Source: Trichoplax sp. H2 (Eukaryota; Placozoa; Uniplacotomia; Trichoplacea). From it: 64,000 nt of DNA. Below are positions 49,501 through 62,177 of this stretch, piece by piece. The stretch covers positions 1 to 64,000 of the forward strand of contig NOWV01000185.1 of assembly GCA_003344405.1 (NCBI GenBank), given 5' to 3'. The stretch's first letter is position 1. Every line of letters begins with the position of its first letter. The notes under the pieces are model-generated. The model saw nothing but the letters and a program-made list of their open reading frames with translations, did not search any database and was not told the origin of the DNA. A program made the translations under genes and the position numbers.

Positions 49501-51659
49501 TGTCTGACTTTCAATGGCCTAATGAATAAAAAAAAAATCAATGGCGTCGAGAAGAAAATAAAATTGTCGATCAAGTCTATTTGATCAGGGAAAATAGATA
49601 GAAAAAAACAGATGATTGATCATGGGTATTGATCGATGAATATTCTCCTTTTGCATTAACAATGGATTCATGATAATTTAATTTTTTGTTTTAGACTGTT
49701 AGAAGATGGAATAAGAGTATCCTTGGCAATCTTGTTGTTTGTCTATTGGAAGAGAATCAAACATGTTGACTAGCCAAGCATAAAGAATTGTCGTTGTTAG
49801 CACCATCACGTTATATTTTAATGCGTTCAATTCAATAAAAGAGGATAAAAATCATACTCGCTATTTTCCTTGAGTGGATTATTATTCTAATGAGAGAAAA
49901 AAAGTTAAATAGAATGAGATAGATTATAATATAATGATGAAAAGTGTTATTTGTTGATGTCAATATATGGCTGTCAATAGACGTGATGAAAAATACATTT
50001 CCCAACGCAGTGAAAGAATTTTCAATACAGTTTTATTAGTTTATTTGGTCAACTGCTACAGAATAAGATTAGCTGTAATAAATGACATCAGAAATGATAT
50101 TTTAAAGGCTTAGTAAAGCCAATCAATTCTCGGTTAATAATCCCACCCATCTTATTTTGGATCAAAATAATCAATAACGTGATAGCCTAGCTAAGATGAC
50201 TTCATCGATGACGAAAGATGCCTGGAGAAAACAATTTAGTCACTAATTTGACGCACTCAACTACTTTACAACACAAAAAATGTTGACAAAAAGAGATTTA
50301 AATTAATTATAATTCTATTTCATTGACCAGAAGTCATTAATCTGGCGTTGAATTAATTTTAGCTACTGATAAATAATTTACTGATTTCTACATTCTGGTA
50401 ATTTCTCCAGCTACTTTCTATTGGTAACAACACCTATGCCAATTCTACCTCATCAGACCTGTCTTGAACTATCAAGATGATCGATTCTATGTACACACAA
50501 ACGATAATCTTAATCAATAATTGTATTCAACATGGTTTATAAAAGTAAGTAATTATCATTTATTAGAACTTCTCTTTTATATATATCAAGTCACAGAAAC
50601 AAGTATATTAATAATTGAGTAGTTAGTCTATAAAAGATCCATAGTAGATATCGTATAACAACGAACTTATTTGAACCTATACTCGATCGAATCATTTCTT
50701 GATGACAAGTAGAAAATATCTTTATGAATTCCGCTATGCTAATTGCTTCTTCAGTAGCCAAGAATAGCGGGGCTTAAGTAACAGTGGCATGAACAAAAAA
50801 TAATAACCAAGTTAAAGTGTAAGAGTAACCTGACAAATTATAATATCAAATAATTATTAAAATAGCGATCATCACTCCGTTGTCAGATCGAATCAATAAT
50901 TGAATATAAAAATTTCTTCATTCTTCTTCAATAGTTTACTGGAATACTGGAAGGATACTTTAAATCCTGTCTACAAATTAATTTCAAATCCGGTTTTAGC
51001 GAATCAAAAAATCATCGTTTCATGGTAATAAATTGGGTTAAAATAAGGAAAGATAAATGTAAGCGTATATATGTTACTAACATATATACAAACTCAAATA
51101 TAAATAAAATTATTATGAAACTATTTATTGTGATGTAATTTAGAGAGTTATTTTTAATGCGACTGCTGATACAATCTAGCAGGCTAATCATTAATTAATA
51201 TCAGATCGGATGTTGAACACCTTACTTTCATTTATTGTAATCGCTTCTTTATTGCCTTTACACCATACCAGTACAGCAACAAAGATTATTAATCAATTAA
51301 CCAGTATAAAAGTCGTAATCTTAATGATTGATATTAATAGCAGAATATTTATCACCAAGAATTAATTATTGCTACACAGAGCCTATCTGTATTCCGTTTC
51401 GATATAGAATAGAGACAAAGTATACTATTAATTTCCCGCTATAAAATCTAGCTACAGAATAGTATTTACAAAAAACTAACGATACATTCTCAATAGCTAA
51501 TATTTGATATTACTCATTAAAGGAAAATTTGGAAGTATTGTATCTATCGTAAATCCTATATAAATAATCATATGGAATCATTAAAATACAGTACAATCAA
51601 TGAAAAATAATAAATTTTATATTTCATACACAAATTACTGATGTTGTGATAATTTGAGT

Positions 51660-52220
51660 TTGTTGTCGATCTGTTATGCCAGAAATTCAGTGCTTTTATT
51701 CAGAATTTGAGATAGTATTAATCCACTCACTTAAAGTATTCATTACAGTTATATATAAACTCGTCCTATTTATATATGTTATATACAATTCCCAATTTTT
51801 ATAGAACATAAGATGGACGTTACTATACTGCGAATTAAAAGACTACATTTACTATTACTTATTCCTTATACGTTTATAAAAACGTTGTCAACCTAACATG
51901 GCAGAATTCAGTATGTTTATTCCAAATTTGAGATAGTTGTCAAAGCGCTCTGGTAAAGCATTCACGATAGCTATTGCATAGATTCTTCATTATGATAGTA
52001 ATCATTTCGGTACTTATACGTTATATGTATATATATAGAAATTGTCAACCTATCCTGACAAAATGCAGTCTTTTTACTCAGAATTGGCAATAATTGTTTA
52101 GTAAAGCATTTATTGCAGTTATTAGCTAGATTCTTCTTTTGTATAGAATTTCCAATTTTGAAGAATATTAGAGGAATACAGTATACTACGGCTTAAAATA
52201 CTAAATTTGTTATTATTTAC
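51660..52220. repeat. Degenerate repeat family A, 3 copies
   Basis: A segment like CAGAATTCAGTATGTTTATT then CAAATTTGAGATAGT recurs near 51679, 51900 and 52057, each followed by AAAGCATTCA(T/C).GCAGTTAT-type sequence, then a later block resembling TATACTGCG.(A/C)TTAAAA. Spacing is irregular (about 220 and 157 bp). Confidence 0.6.
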
Positions 52221-53240
52221 TCGCAATATGCTTATGAAAACTGATTAATTAAATGATTAGCGAGTGCTAAAATTCGAAACGTTTGCAAAATGATCGACAA
52301 TTACTGGTACTCTAAGCTAAAGCTATGCCATCAGTAGCTATGTTTGCTTAATAATTGCGAATGAAATAAAGTGAATGAAAATTTAGTATTGCTAGACATC
52401 AAGTGAAATATCGTTTATTCATTTTCTCACTAATCAAGCTCACCAATTGACTCCATCTAATACTATACTGTACTGTAACTTAAAATACTAGACATATTAT
52501 TGCTTATTGGTAATTCGTGTACAAAAGCTGATTAGTTGATGAATACCGAATTAGGAAATTAGAAAAGTTCCAAAATAATCGACATTTACTGGCATTATAG
52601 GCTAAAGCTAAAAATATAAAGAAGCAAAATGAACGAAATTTTAGCACTGCTAAATATCGACTACAGTACCTGTCATCAATTTTCTCACTAGTCTTATATA
52701 CCAATTGATTCTATTTATTGCAATAACGTGACTTAAAATACGAGACTTATAAAACTGATTAATAAATACCAAGTACGGAAATTTGAAATGTTTCTAAGGT
52801 AATCGACAGTTACTGATATCAGAGTTGCATCAGAGGCTACACTTTAGTTGCTTCGCAATCATGAGTGAAATAAAATAAATGAAACTTTACTATTGCTGAA
52901 TATCGACTACAGTATCTGTCATTAATTTTCCCGCTAATCTTGTATGCTAGTTGATTCCATTCAATACAACTCGTATATTGTGACTTAAAATATTAGATTT
53001 ATTATTACTTATTCGTAGTGCGTATATAAAAACTGATTAGCTAATGATTACCGTGTATCAAAACGTTTCCTTAATGAGCGATGCTTACTGATATTCTAAG
53101 CAGTAGCATCAGCATCAGCGGATATATTTGCTGTGTAATCGCGAATGAAATAAAATAATTGAAACTTTAGTATTGCTAAATATCGACTATAGTACCTGAC
53201 ACCAATATTCTCACTAATCTTGCATGCCAATTGATTTCAT
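52200..53240. repeat. Degenerate ~220-300 bp tandem repeat, about 4 copies
   Basis: Each unit runs through AAAACTGATTA.(T/C)TAATGA, an AATCGACA(A/G)TTACTG block, a CATCAG...GCTA segment, GCGAATGAAATAAA.TGAAA, TAGTATTGCTAAATATCGAC, TTTTCTCACTAATCTTG, CCAATTGATTCCAT and GTGACTTAAAATA. Copies start near 52228, 52525, 52746 and 53025. Units are roughly 75-80% alike by eye and one is shortened. The array runs into family A on its left. Confidence 0.75.
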
Positions 53241-56200
53241 TCAAAGGAAACTAATTAACGGATGTTTCCTGTTTTGTCACCTTGACCTTCACATGCATAT
53301 TTATGCCACCCAAAGCAAGGATCAAGCAACAAAATTTTTTCATGTAAAGTATTTATTGGCTGACATTTCATTCGAAAATAGGTTCCAAGATTATTCACAT
53401 ATCGAGATTTCAGCAAAATTTAATAATTTTATCATTTTTACCGCACAGATCTGTTCTACGTTTTATAATTAATTTACGATTAAGTAGCGTTGCAGGCGTT
53501 GTCTCGATCCGTGCAGCTTCATCATCAGTTTGTGTAAACTATTAAGGCGGCAACTTGGCTTCTGTATAAGCGTGTACGTTGTGTATGATGGATTCCTATC
53601 CATTTTAAGCAATAGTAAATCTTTTTAAGATTTTAGCACTAGAACATCAATTAAACATTGGAGACACAATGTCTGGTTTATATCAGTAACCTTGGTTTAA
53701 TTTAAATCTTCCATGACAGCATAATCTGCAATTGCTGGATACTCTATAAGTTTATTAAGAAGGTTTACCCCTAATTGAACAGCCAGAATATTATAAATTT
53801 TCTTGCTAAATACCTGCATCGCAATGCTAAATTAATCTACCTTTATCTTTATATCATCTAGGTTGTTCCTTTTACGGCAGTTAGGAATCTCTTAACTCAT
53901 TTGATCTCTACATTACTTTTTTTTAATTTCCCCTTGACTAGCGGTGTTCCTAATGAAGATCATATTTCTTTTGAGAAAATGATGTAATTAAAAATATTCT
54001 TAGCAGGCCTTAGAAAAGTATTGGCTTTCAATATTAGATCTATATTAACGATTCCGGAAAGATCTATCAACATTCATAAAGAAATAGTCAGCTAGATGAT
54101 CATCAATACACGATGTTATGAGTAAAGAGAAATGATTAAAAATTTAAACATTTTAGAAAATTGATTATTGAAATTTTGCTTTCATGCGTTTCATCAAATT
54201 AATCTAATTTGTTATGTATGTATTACCGGTTACTCTCATTATAAAGTAGTTTAAAGGCATTATGAAATACCGTCGTTGACAACTTCCAATTTTGAATAAA
54301 AATTTCATCGTTTCCGGTCATGGAACTCTATTGTAATTACATAGTTCAGAGACAAACGAAATGTATCAGTGGATAGTAAGTAGCAGATTGCATAATAAAT
54401 TAACACCAGTTTGTTCGGATAATGGTATACAATAATACTGTATCGTAAATTACGGCAGAAACCAGCCATATTTCAAAGTCGCGAATGGAAAATAGTTTAT
54501 ACTTATAACATATCAATTGAATTGGAAGTAGCCAAGAATGTAAAAAGAGTGATGCAATCAATCATTACAGATTTTTTTTTAGTTATTTCACTCAATATTT
54601 TTACTTCCAGTAAAGGAGTATATTTACTTTTAAAATATTATATCAGTTATTGCATGGAATTTAAATTTAAATTTACAGTTAATATTAAGTGAAGATGAAT
54701 ATCTATCATCATAAAATATCTTGATACTTACCACAACAATATACTGTATTGTATCTACACATAGCATGGATTTTCTGAGTTATTGCTCATAATTTGTTGT
54801 ATAAACTGTAATTAACGGCTAAGTCGGTAAATTCAATAGTCAGATTAATTCGGAAGAAACTTGTAATCAAACTATCAATTATCTTAATTTAAATTTATTT
54901 CACTACATATAACTTGATATAAAGCAATAAGTAAGTCGATAAAATCCACTACGGTGAAAATACCTACCCTTAGATCGTAATCAGTATTAGTTATAGTTTG
55001 CTATTGAAAATAATATAACAATTTCTAGAGAAAATCATCTCACAGGGTAGATATACGAGCACTATACAAACATTAGTGAGGATAGCTGCACATGTTATGT
55101 ACATTTAATAAATCTTATATCACTTTCGCTACTTTGATTTCACTGTCGATCTACTCGAACAGAAATAGAAGGAGTTAATTCCTTAAGTAATATCTCCACA
55201 TATTTCTATTCTATAGCGAAAATAAACATAATATTTTCCATTTCTAGTAATATTAGACTTTAAAAAAGTTAATTAAATACTAATTTTTAGAATGAATACT
55301 GTGGTAATTTCAAAATTGATAATTACTTGCATGGTACTTCAAAAATTTTGTCTTGTGAGCTGTTAAGCAGTCTTCATTGCCTATTAACTAAGGTTATACC
55401 ACCCGAGATAATAGCAAATGTAATGAAAGAAATTAGTAGAATTTTGAAACTTATTAACTAGAGTTCTCAGTTCACAACGGTTTGCTATAGTTATATAGAC
55501 TCTCGAGTTAGAATTACAGAAAGAAACTGGATCGATAAGTTCATATTAATCAGCATAGAAATAGTGTTGAATGGCTGAAATAGATTAACTATAAAATATT
55601 TTTCGTGTTTACTCTGCTATTTTATCAACCAATGCTAAGTGCGGTCCATTGATTGTGCTATAGTATGCTATATCACTCTTCTCTTAATAAGGAGCGCTAT
55701 GCAAAATAAAGATGAAAAAAACCTTAAATACTGCTATTACAAAATTTTAATAAATTTAGCGTCACGTAACGAAATTTATTGCATAAGATAAGTGCGGTAA
55801 GCATCTTTTCCTTCCTTAATATTTATAGTTGCACAACATTGATGGTATCTACAATATTTTGTAGCTTATTCATTAATTTCTATTTTCACTGTTCTACTTG
55901 CGAAAGCAACTATTAAAGGAAATGAAGGTCTCATTCCCAAATTAAAATAAGTTGTTAATATTTATATTAACTTTTTCTTTGTTACCAGGAGTAATCGATT
56001 CCCGGAGTTCACCGTAACATTGCTACTGTCCTTTAATACTGTAATAAAGCCATATTTATCGGATAGATAAGTATCTGCTGCATCTGCATATCTAAGATAA
56101 GATAAATTGTATTTACCTTATAGTAATTTGAATGGACAGTACCGTATTTACAGATTACTTTCTCTCATCATTAATACCGGTATTGTTATATATTTTCATG

Positions 56201-56420
56201 CTATATTTCCATTATAAGTATAAGAATAGACATATGGGTGCATACTATATAGCTGCCGATGCCAATTATTGTTCTATAATTATCTATAGAGTAGATTAGC
56301 AGCATACAAGAAATACTACGGAGGTAATTTGAAAGATTTCAAAAATTGCAACTATACTGTTTGACGATTTTTACTAATATCCTATTATTTCATAACCATA
56401 GATGTTCAAGGCTTCAGAAA

Positions 56421-56484
56421 TACAGTACAGTCCATCCGTGTCTTCGAGCTGAAAGGCTGAGGTGGGCGAAGATGGATTGTGGAC
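56421..56484. repeat. Short GC-richer hairpin
   Basis: Arms CAGTCCATCCGTGTCTTCG and CGAAGATGGATTGTGG face each other around a loop of about 25 nt containing GAAAGGCTGAGG. It stands out in AT-rich surroundings. It might be a fragment of a mobile element or a structured RNA; nothing identifies which. Confidence 0.45.
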
Positions 56485-56999
56485 AGATACAAATTTATAA
56501 CTAAACTATGTATGCAAGGCATAAATTATAAAGGAGAATTAGCATTCCAGTTATCACGTACAGTATTGGTGAAATTTTGTTTTGTTACAACGCCAAACCA
56601 TACGCTGTGAATATATTATAGTACCTTAAATGTTTACAACTGTGAAATACCATTAATAATCCAGGTTATGGTACTGTGCACTCCGTATAAAGTATGTAGA
56701 TTATTTACTTTTATCTAGGCAAAGATATTGTCAACTAATTTTTTATGAGTATATAGAATTAGTATTTATATTGGAATAATAGGGATAAAGTATCATTAAT
56801 ATGAATGCTGCTTCGATTAGCCAAAAATCTAAAGACTTTGCCGATATTGATCAAAAATTCGCTATTAAAATAATATATTTTTGCAACTGCATTGTAAATA
56901 TAGAATTGAATTTCAAAAGTCAGAACTCGGTAATTGGAACAAGAAAAACATTAGTTAACGTAAAACACAGAGTCAAGTTTAGAACTGAAGTCTAATGTA

Positions 57000-58735
57000 A
57001 AGTAACTTAGTATTGTGATTTTAGAATATTAGCCATGTTTAGTATGATGTACGGTTGTGTCTTTTCTATATTTATCTAATGATATATTAAGTAGCCATAA
57101 TTATAGATTGTAAGGATAGACTATGCTAGATTACAGATGACTATATACAGTAAAGTGCTCAGCTACTAATAAGCTTAGAGTTAGAAATAGAATTGTAAAT
57201 CATATATTAGCATATGCTTAGTTCATTGTAATTTGAGTGGTAGGAATAATGCCTACAAAAATACTGTAATCATTTCTATATTGGAATAATGATGCTTCAC
57301 TGTAAAATATTGTGACTTAGAATATGTGTAAAATATGGTAGAAATGCTGCTATGCTGATAGCTGCGAAGGTTACGGAGAGTATAAAAGCAGGAAACGTTA
57401 GATTATCTGGTTATTCTTTCTAAAAGTCTTTCAGTAATTGTATTCGGCTAGAGTAGAGCTGTGTGTAGTTAGTATTTGTGCTGGATCTATCAAAGTTCTA
57501 ATTTTCTAAAACTTTGGAATTTTCGTGATCGGATTTTATCGCAGTCTTCAGCTACAGTTATCTTTATTTCAGAAAAAATTCTGGTTATATAGAAAATACT
57601 TATGCGTAAACATGTTGTTATCGCTATCTCTTTCTCTTAAATTGGTTTTCGTCACCCTAATAAATTTGTAAACAGATTTCCTACGTTATCTCACTTTTTC
57701 TAACAGGATTGTCAGGAAAAACGTTTGACGACTATAACATTAAACCTGCAAATGGTAATATCAAAAAATTCTAGTAATACATTTACTAAATTTAATATAA
57801 ATAAGGTATCGGCAAATCACCGAATACATAAGAATCTTTAGAAACCTAAATATCCTATTCTAAGAACTATTTTTACTTAAGTTACTTTTAATATTCAAAA
57901 TTATAAGATTTAAACTTTACACACCAACGGCATTATAACAATGAGCCGCTAGCGAAATCAATTAATTATCCAATTTTGGGTTTAGTGATAAAATGGCCAA
58001 AGTGATATAGTTGGCATATCTTATGCAGAAGAACTTCAATGGTATGAAAATCCCAACATGCTAAAATCTTTCTATAGTTAAGCAAATAAGATTTATGGGT
58101 GTCTTAAATTATTAATATAAACGTTAAAATTGTCTTACCTTTCCGTAACTTTTATACTTTTAATTCAAATACCTCGTATATCAAGTTGTGATATATACCA
58201 ATCACGAAATTCCAAATTTTAGAAAAATAAGGGCTTTACTGAATCTTATACAAAGATTAACTACACACAGCTCTACTTTAGCCGAATACTACTACTAAAG
58301 ACTTCTAGAACGAACTAACAGAATAATCTAAAGTTGCATGCTTTTATACTTTCCGTAGCATTCGCAGCTACAATCCGCATGGCAACCTTTTACCTTATTT
58401 TACACATAGGTAAATTATTCTTAGTAAGACTATTCTACTGCGGACCATCATTAATCCAATATGGATACGACTACAGTACTTACGTAGATATTATTCACAC
58501 CAGCCAAAGTACAATGAATTAACCATATCCTAATATATGATTTACAGTTCTATTTTTACCTATAGCCATATTAGTAATTCAACGGCTTACTGTATATAGT
58601 CATTTGTACTCTAGCATAGAGTCTCTACAACTACAGTCTATAGTTATAGCTACCAAATATCTCTTAGGATAAATATCTACCGTACATTATACTACACATG
58701 GCTAACAGTCTACAATCACAATACTAAGTTACATT
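57000..58735. mobile_element. Foldback element: ~540-bp inverted arms around a ~650-bp centre
   Basis: Left arm about 57000-57540 and right arm about 58190-58735 are inverted copies, roughly 75-80% alike by eye. Paired landmarks: left GGCTAGAGTAGAGCTGTGTG (about 57446) with right CACACAGCTCTACTTTAGCC; left TAAATCATATATTAGCATAT with right ATATCCTAATATATGATTTA; left TTAGCCATGTTTAGTAT with right ATACTACACATGGCTAAC; left ACTTAGTATTGTGATTTTAG with right CTACAATCACAATACTAAGT. The symmetry centre is near 57865. The centre has no open frame of note, so this would be a non-autonomous foldback/MITE-like element, or an old inverted duplication. No target-site duplication could be settled. Confidence 0.8.
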
Positions 58736-61700
58736 ACACAAGTCTAAGGTGTATTTTGGCCTCTGACAAAGTAATAGCTAATTTGGAAATACCCATAATA
58801 ATCATCTTGTTTTTAAGCTTCCTACTATGACTTCACAAAACTGTGCTTAATTAGAAATTACGCTCGTGACTAAATTAAATGTACTACAATATAACTCATG
58901 CAAGTATAGATAAAGTTTTATTTTAGACCGTATTGTTGACCAATGATGTACATCGATACTTGATTAACACCAACTGGTAGAATGAATTTATGCTAGTTTT
59001 CTTTTGATGGTCGTAGCATGAATTATTGGGATTTAATAGATTGAGAATGGTTGAAGTTAGATTCTATTTGGCTTCTATGCTGTAGGATAAACAATTTAAT
59101 AAAATGTTATAAAGCGTTGTATTTATTCATCTATGCTGTACTTGTAGTCATTTCAAGTTGGTAACGTTAAGGCAACAGCAAAGTTTAAAAATATTTAAAT
59201 AATCATAATTTCCATTTGGCACTTGCAATATCTATGACTGTAGAGGTTATGTCTGTTTATTAATGCCTGCTATTATTGATAATGAACAAGGTTTATCAAA
59301 TTTAGCACCTTCTAATTTATTGCATTTATATAAGCATAAAGATCAGTTGAATTCTAACCGTGAAAGTTTATAGATAAAACGATTAATATAATTTATACCG
59401 CAGGATGTTTCAAATTAGGGCAATTATAATAACCTTTAATAAGCAAATTGCATTTTTCTTTGTCGATAAAAAAGCTTCAATTATATACAAGATAAGTATT
59501 TAGAAAAGTAATATGACTTAAAGAAAATTTTGATCTCAGGTTTACTTAGAAATTTGATAATTTTAAAGGATAAAGTTTTATTAAATGATTAGTAATGAAA
59601 TACAGTATTTAACTGAAAAATTTCCAATCTATTTACTCTTTATATACTTTTAAATCCTTCGTGCCAACTTTTACTTATTATTCTGTTATTGATTTATTGA
59701 CTTGATATGAAAACTCTTCCACTGTGTCCTTATTTTATTTAGGAGATCCATAATCATCTATTTTCATTCAATGATATGGGATTCTTATTTCTATCTACCG
59801 TAGATACTTATAGTTAATGCCCAGTTATAAACTACCTGAAATGAAAGTAAAAACATTTTTCTAACATAAGCCCGCATTATAGAGATTAGATATCTATTTT
59901 ATTTGAATTAATGATGATAGTGTTCTTTTTGTCTATGTGCTTAATACTGATTTAGTTAATATTTTGGTGTACAGCATTAAGAAATTGTATTTCTAAACCT
60001 ACAAATTATCATCGATTTGATTATTATTCCAAGGGCTAACAGCAATATCAATATTATAGCCACATAAGTTAGCATATTGATATATTTAAATTCTAAACAG
60101 AATATCCTAACTATCCTTGTATTAATTTCAATTGAGAATAAAAATGCTATACAAACAAATAGCTATTGGTGACTATAATAGATCAAATTTGTCTATAGAA
60201 AATGGAAAGAAAAAACTAATGAAAACATGCGCATGTCTGATCCAAAGCTAAACTATAAGACTATTTGGACCAAAGAATCATGCTTAAAAATAGCATTATT
60301 TAGCTAATAGATATTATTATTGTAATACTTGCTATTAATTCTGAAATTACTATAATAAGTTTAAGTTTAAAGTAGCTAAAAAATTGCACTAGAATAACAG
60401 AAAACTGAGAGTAATTATCATTTATATTGACAAGGTATTAACAATTCAGGTAAGCCTTGTGTGCAAATGGTAAAGAATAGATCCGAGTAGGAAAGAAACT
60501 GCAATAACTAATGAGAGGAATATGGAAACATCTTCGAACAAAAGGCTTTCTTTAACGAGATAGAATATCAAATGATATCAATTTTACATCATCTAATAAA
60601 ATAACAGCATACATTACGAAAAAGTAAGTTTGGTAAATAATATTTCGTAAGCGTTGCTATCATAACATGTATTGACCTAAGTAATAATTCAATTCTTGAT
60701 CATAAGATCATCAAATTATCCGTGTTATTCATGATCAGCGAAGTGAGAATATATTCATTATGGCTATAAAAATAAGACTTGCACGTTTGTTTTAGTCAGA
60801 TCGATAGATGGGAAATCTTTCTATAGGAAGAAGAGAATTATCTTTGAACGTAAATATTGTTAATATAGCCAAGACTGACAGCATTAGATTAATATCTTAT
60901 TTAATTGATCTCTTTATTACAATAATTGTTCAATATAGATGATGATTCATTATTTTTTTTACGAGCTGATGCAGTGACGTAAATATTCTATCATATTAAT
61001 ATCAGCAATGTGCCCGAGAGATGCATAGGAATAGTGGTACATAAATTATTATGTTGATACTCAGTCTATAAAAAAAGTAGATAGATTCTTTACTATAATA
61101 AGTAGAAGGCTGGCTTTTACTTCTAAAATATCTTTTTACTTCATCACGATCGATCTAACTAAGATAGATGAAAGCTAACTACAACATGAAAATCTATCAG
61201 AAATTTTCCTACGATCTTAATTTGATGGATCAATCTCTGAGTGTACATATAACACATATTCGTATGCTCGTTCGTATGCAGGAGCGTATCTACGCTATCT
61301 GCTCCAGGAAAAGTAAATTTTATATTCGCGAATGCTTGTAAAGCTCATTGATATCTTTTCATTTCTTTTTACACGGAAATGGACAATTCCCACTTAACAA
61401 AATAGCTTTCCATCATAATATGCTCAAATTATGACTGCATTGAACTGCTATCTCACCTATTCGATTACAACACTGTATATAGGAAGTTTGATTACTTTTA
61501 ACTTTATAAAACCAGAATATTAGAAACATGAAGGTCAATAATTATGTCCGACTTGGTGATGAAAGTGAATAATTAGATCGATCTTGGGAATAATTATATA
61601 GAGAATTTCGCCGATTTCCAGAAGGCAATCAATTAAAGTAGTCTGGTCGATTAAAATGATAAAAACTTTCAGTCAAATTAATAAGTTTACTAAGGGAATG

Positions 61701-62177
61701 TCTTAAATCTTCCTGCTTCAACTTGATAAGAGCTAGAAGTAGGTAATAAAGTTTAATCAGCTTTATAGCGTAAATAACTATCTATTGAAAGATGCTACTG
61801 TATAATAGCCATAATTTCAATTCGGTAGAATGAGCAAATATTTATTTTCCGTTTCAGTTGGAAAGTCACTCTTTTTAAAAGTCCTCCAATAATCTTTCAT
61901 TTGTTCAATCTCATTGCCAGATCAATACATTTTAGAAATTTTTTTTCCTTCTTCTACCTTGAGATTCCCAGTTGTCAATTATAAAAACATCATTTAAACT
62001 AATAGCATCTTTATTTACATCTACCTACCTGAACTATTATGAAATCATATTATCAAAGGCGTTATTATTTCAATTAATTGTATAGTTTATTAACTAATTC
62101 TGTTGCTAGTTTATTCCCTAACTACCTCAAACAAGATAAAATTAGTCCGATGCCCTAATTATTTAATTAATTGTATT

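Larger units (their letters stand above)
46576..62177. other. 15.6-kb gene-free stretch between two GPCR paralogues
   Basis: No recognised exon on either strand. Contains the degenerate tandem repeats at 51.65-53.24 kb, a short GC-richer hairpin at 56421-56484 and the foldback element at 57.0-58.73 kb (separate entries). The rest is AT-rich with no clear structure; decayed GPCR copies were looked for by eye (NPxxY, FGPFRNF strings) and not found. Confidence 0.55.

Noticed and set aside
53224-53472. 82-codon plus-strand frame beside the degenerate repeats
   Set aside because: Its start lies in the last repeat copy (the CCAATTGATTTCATT block); no family recognised.
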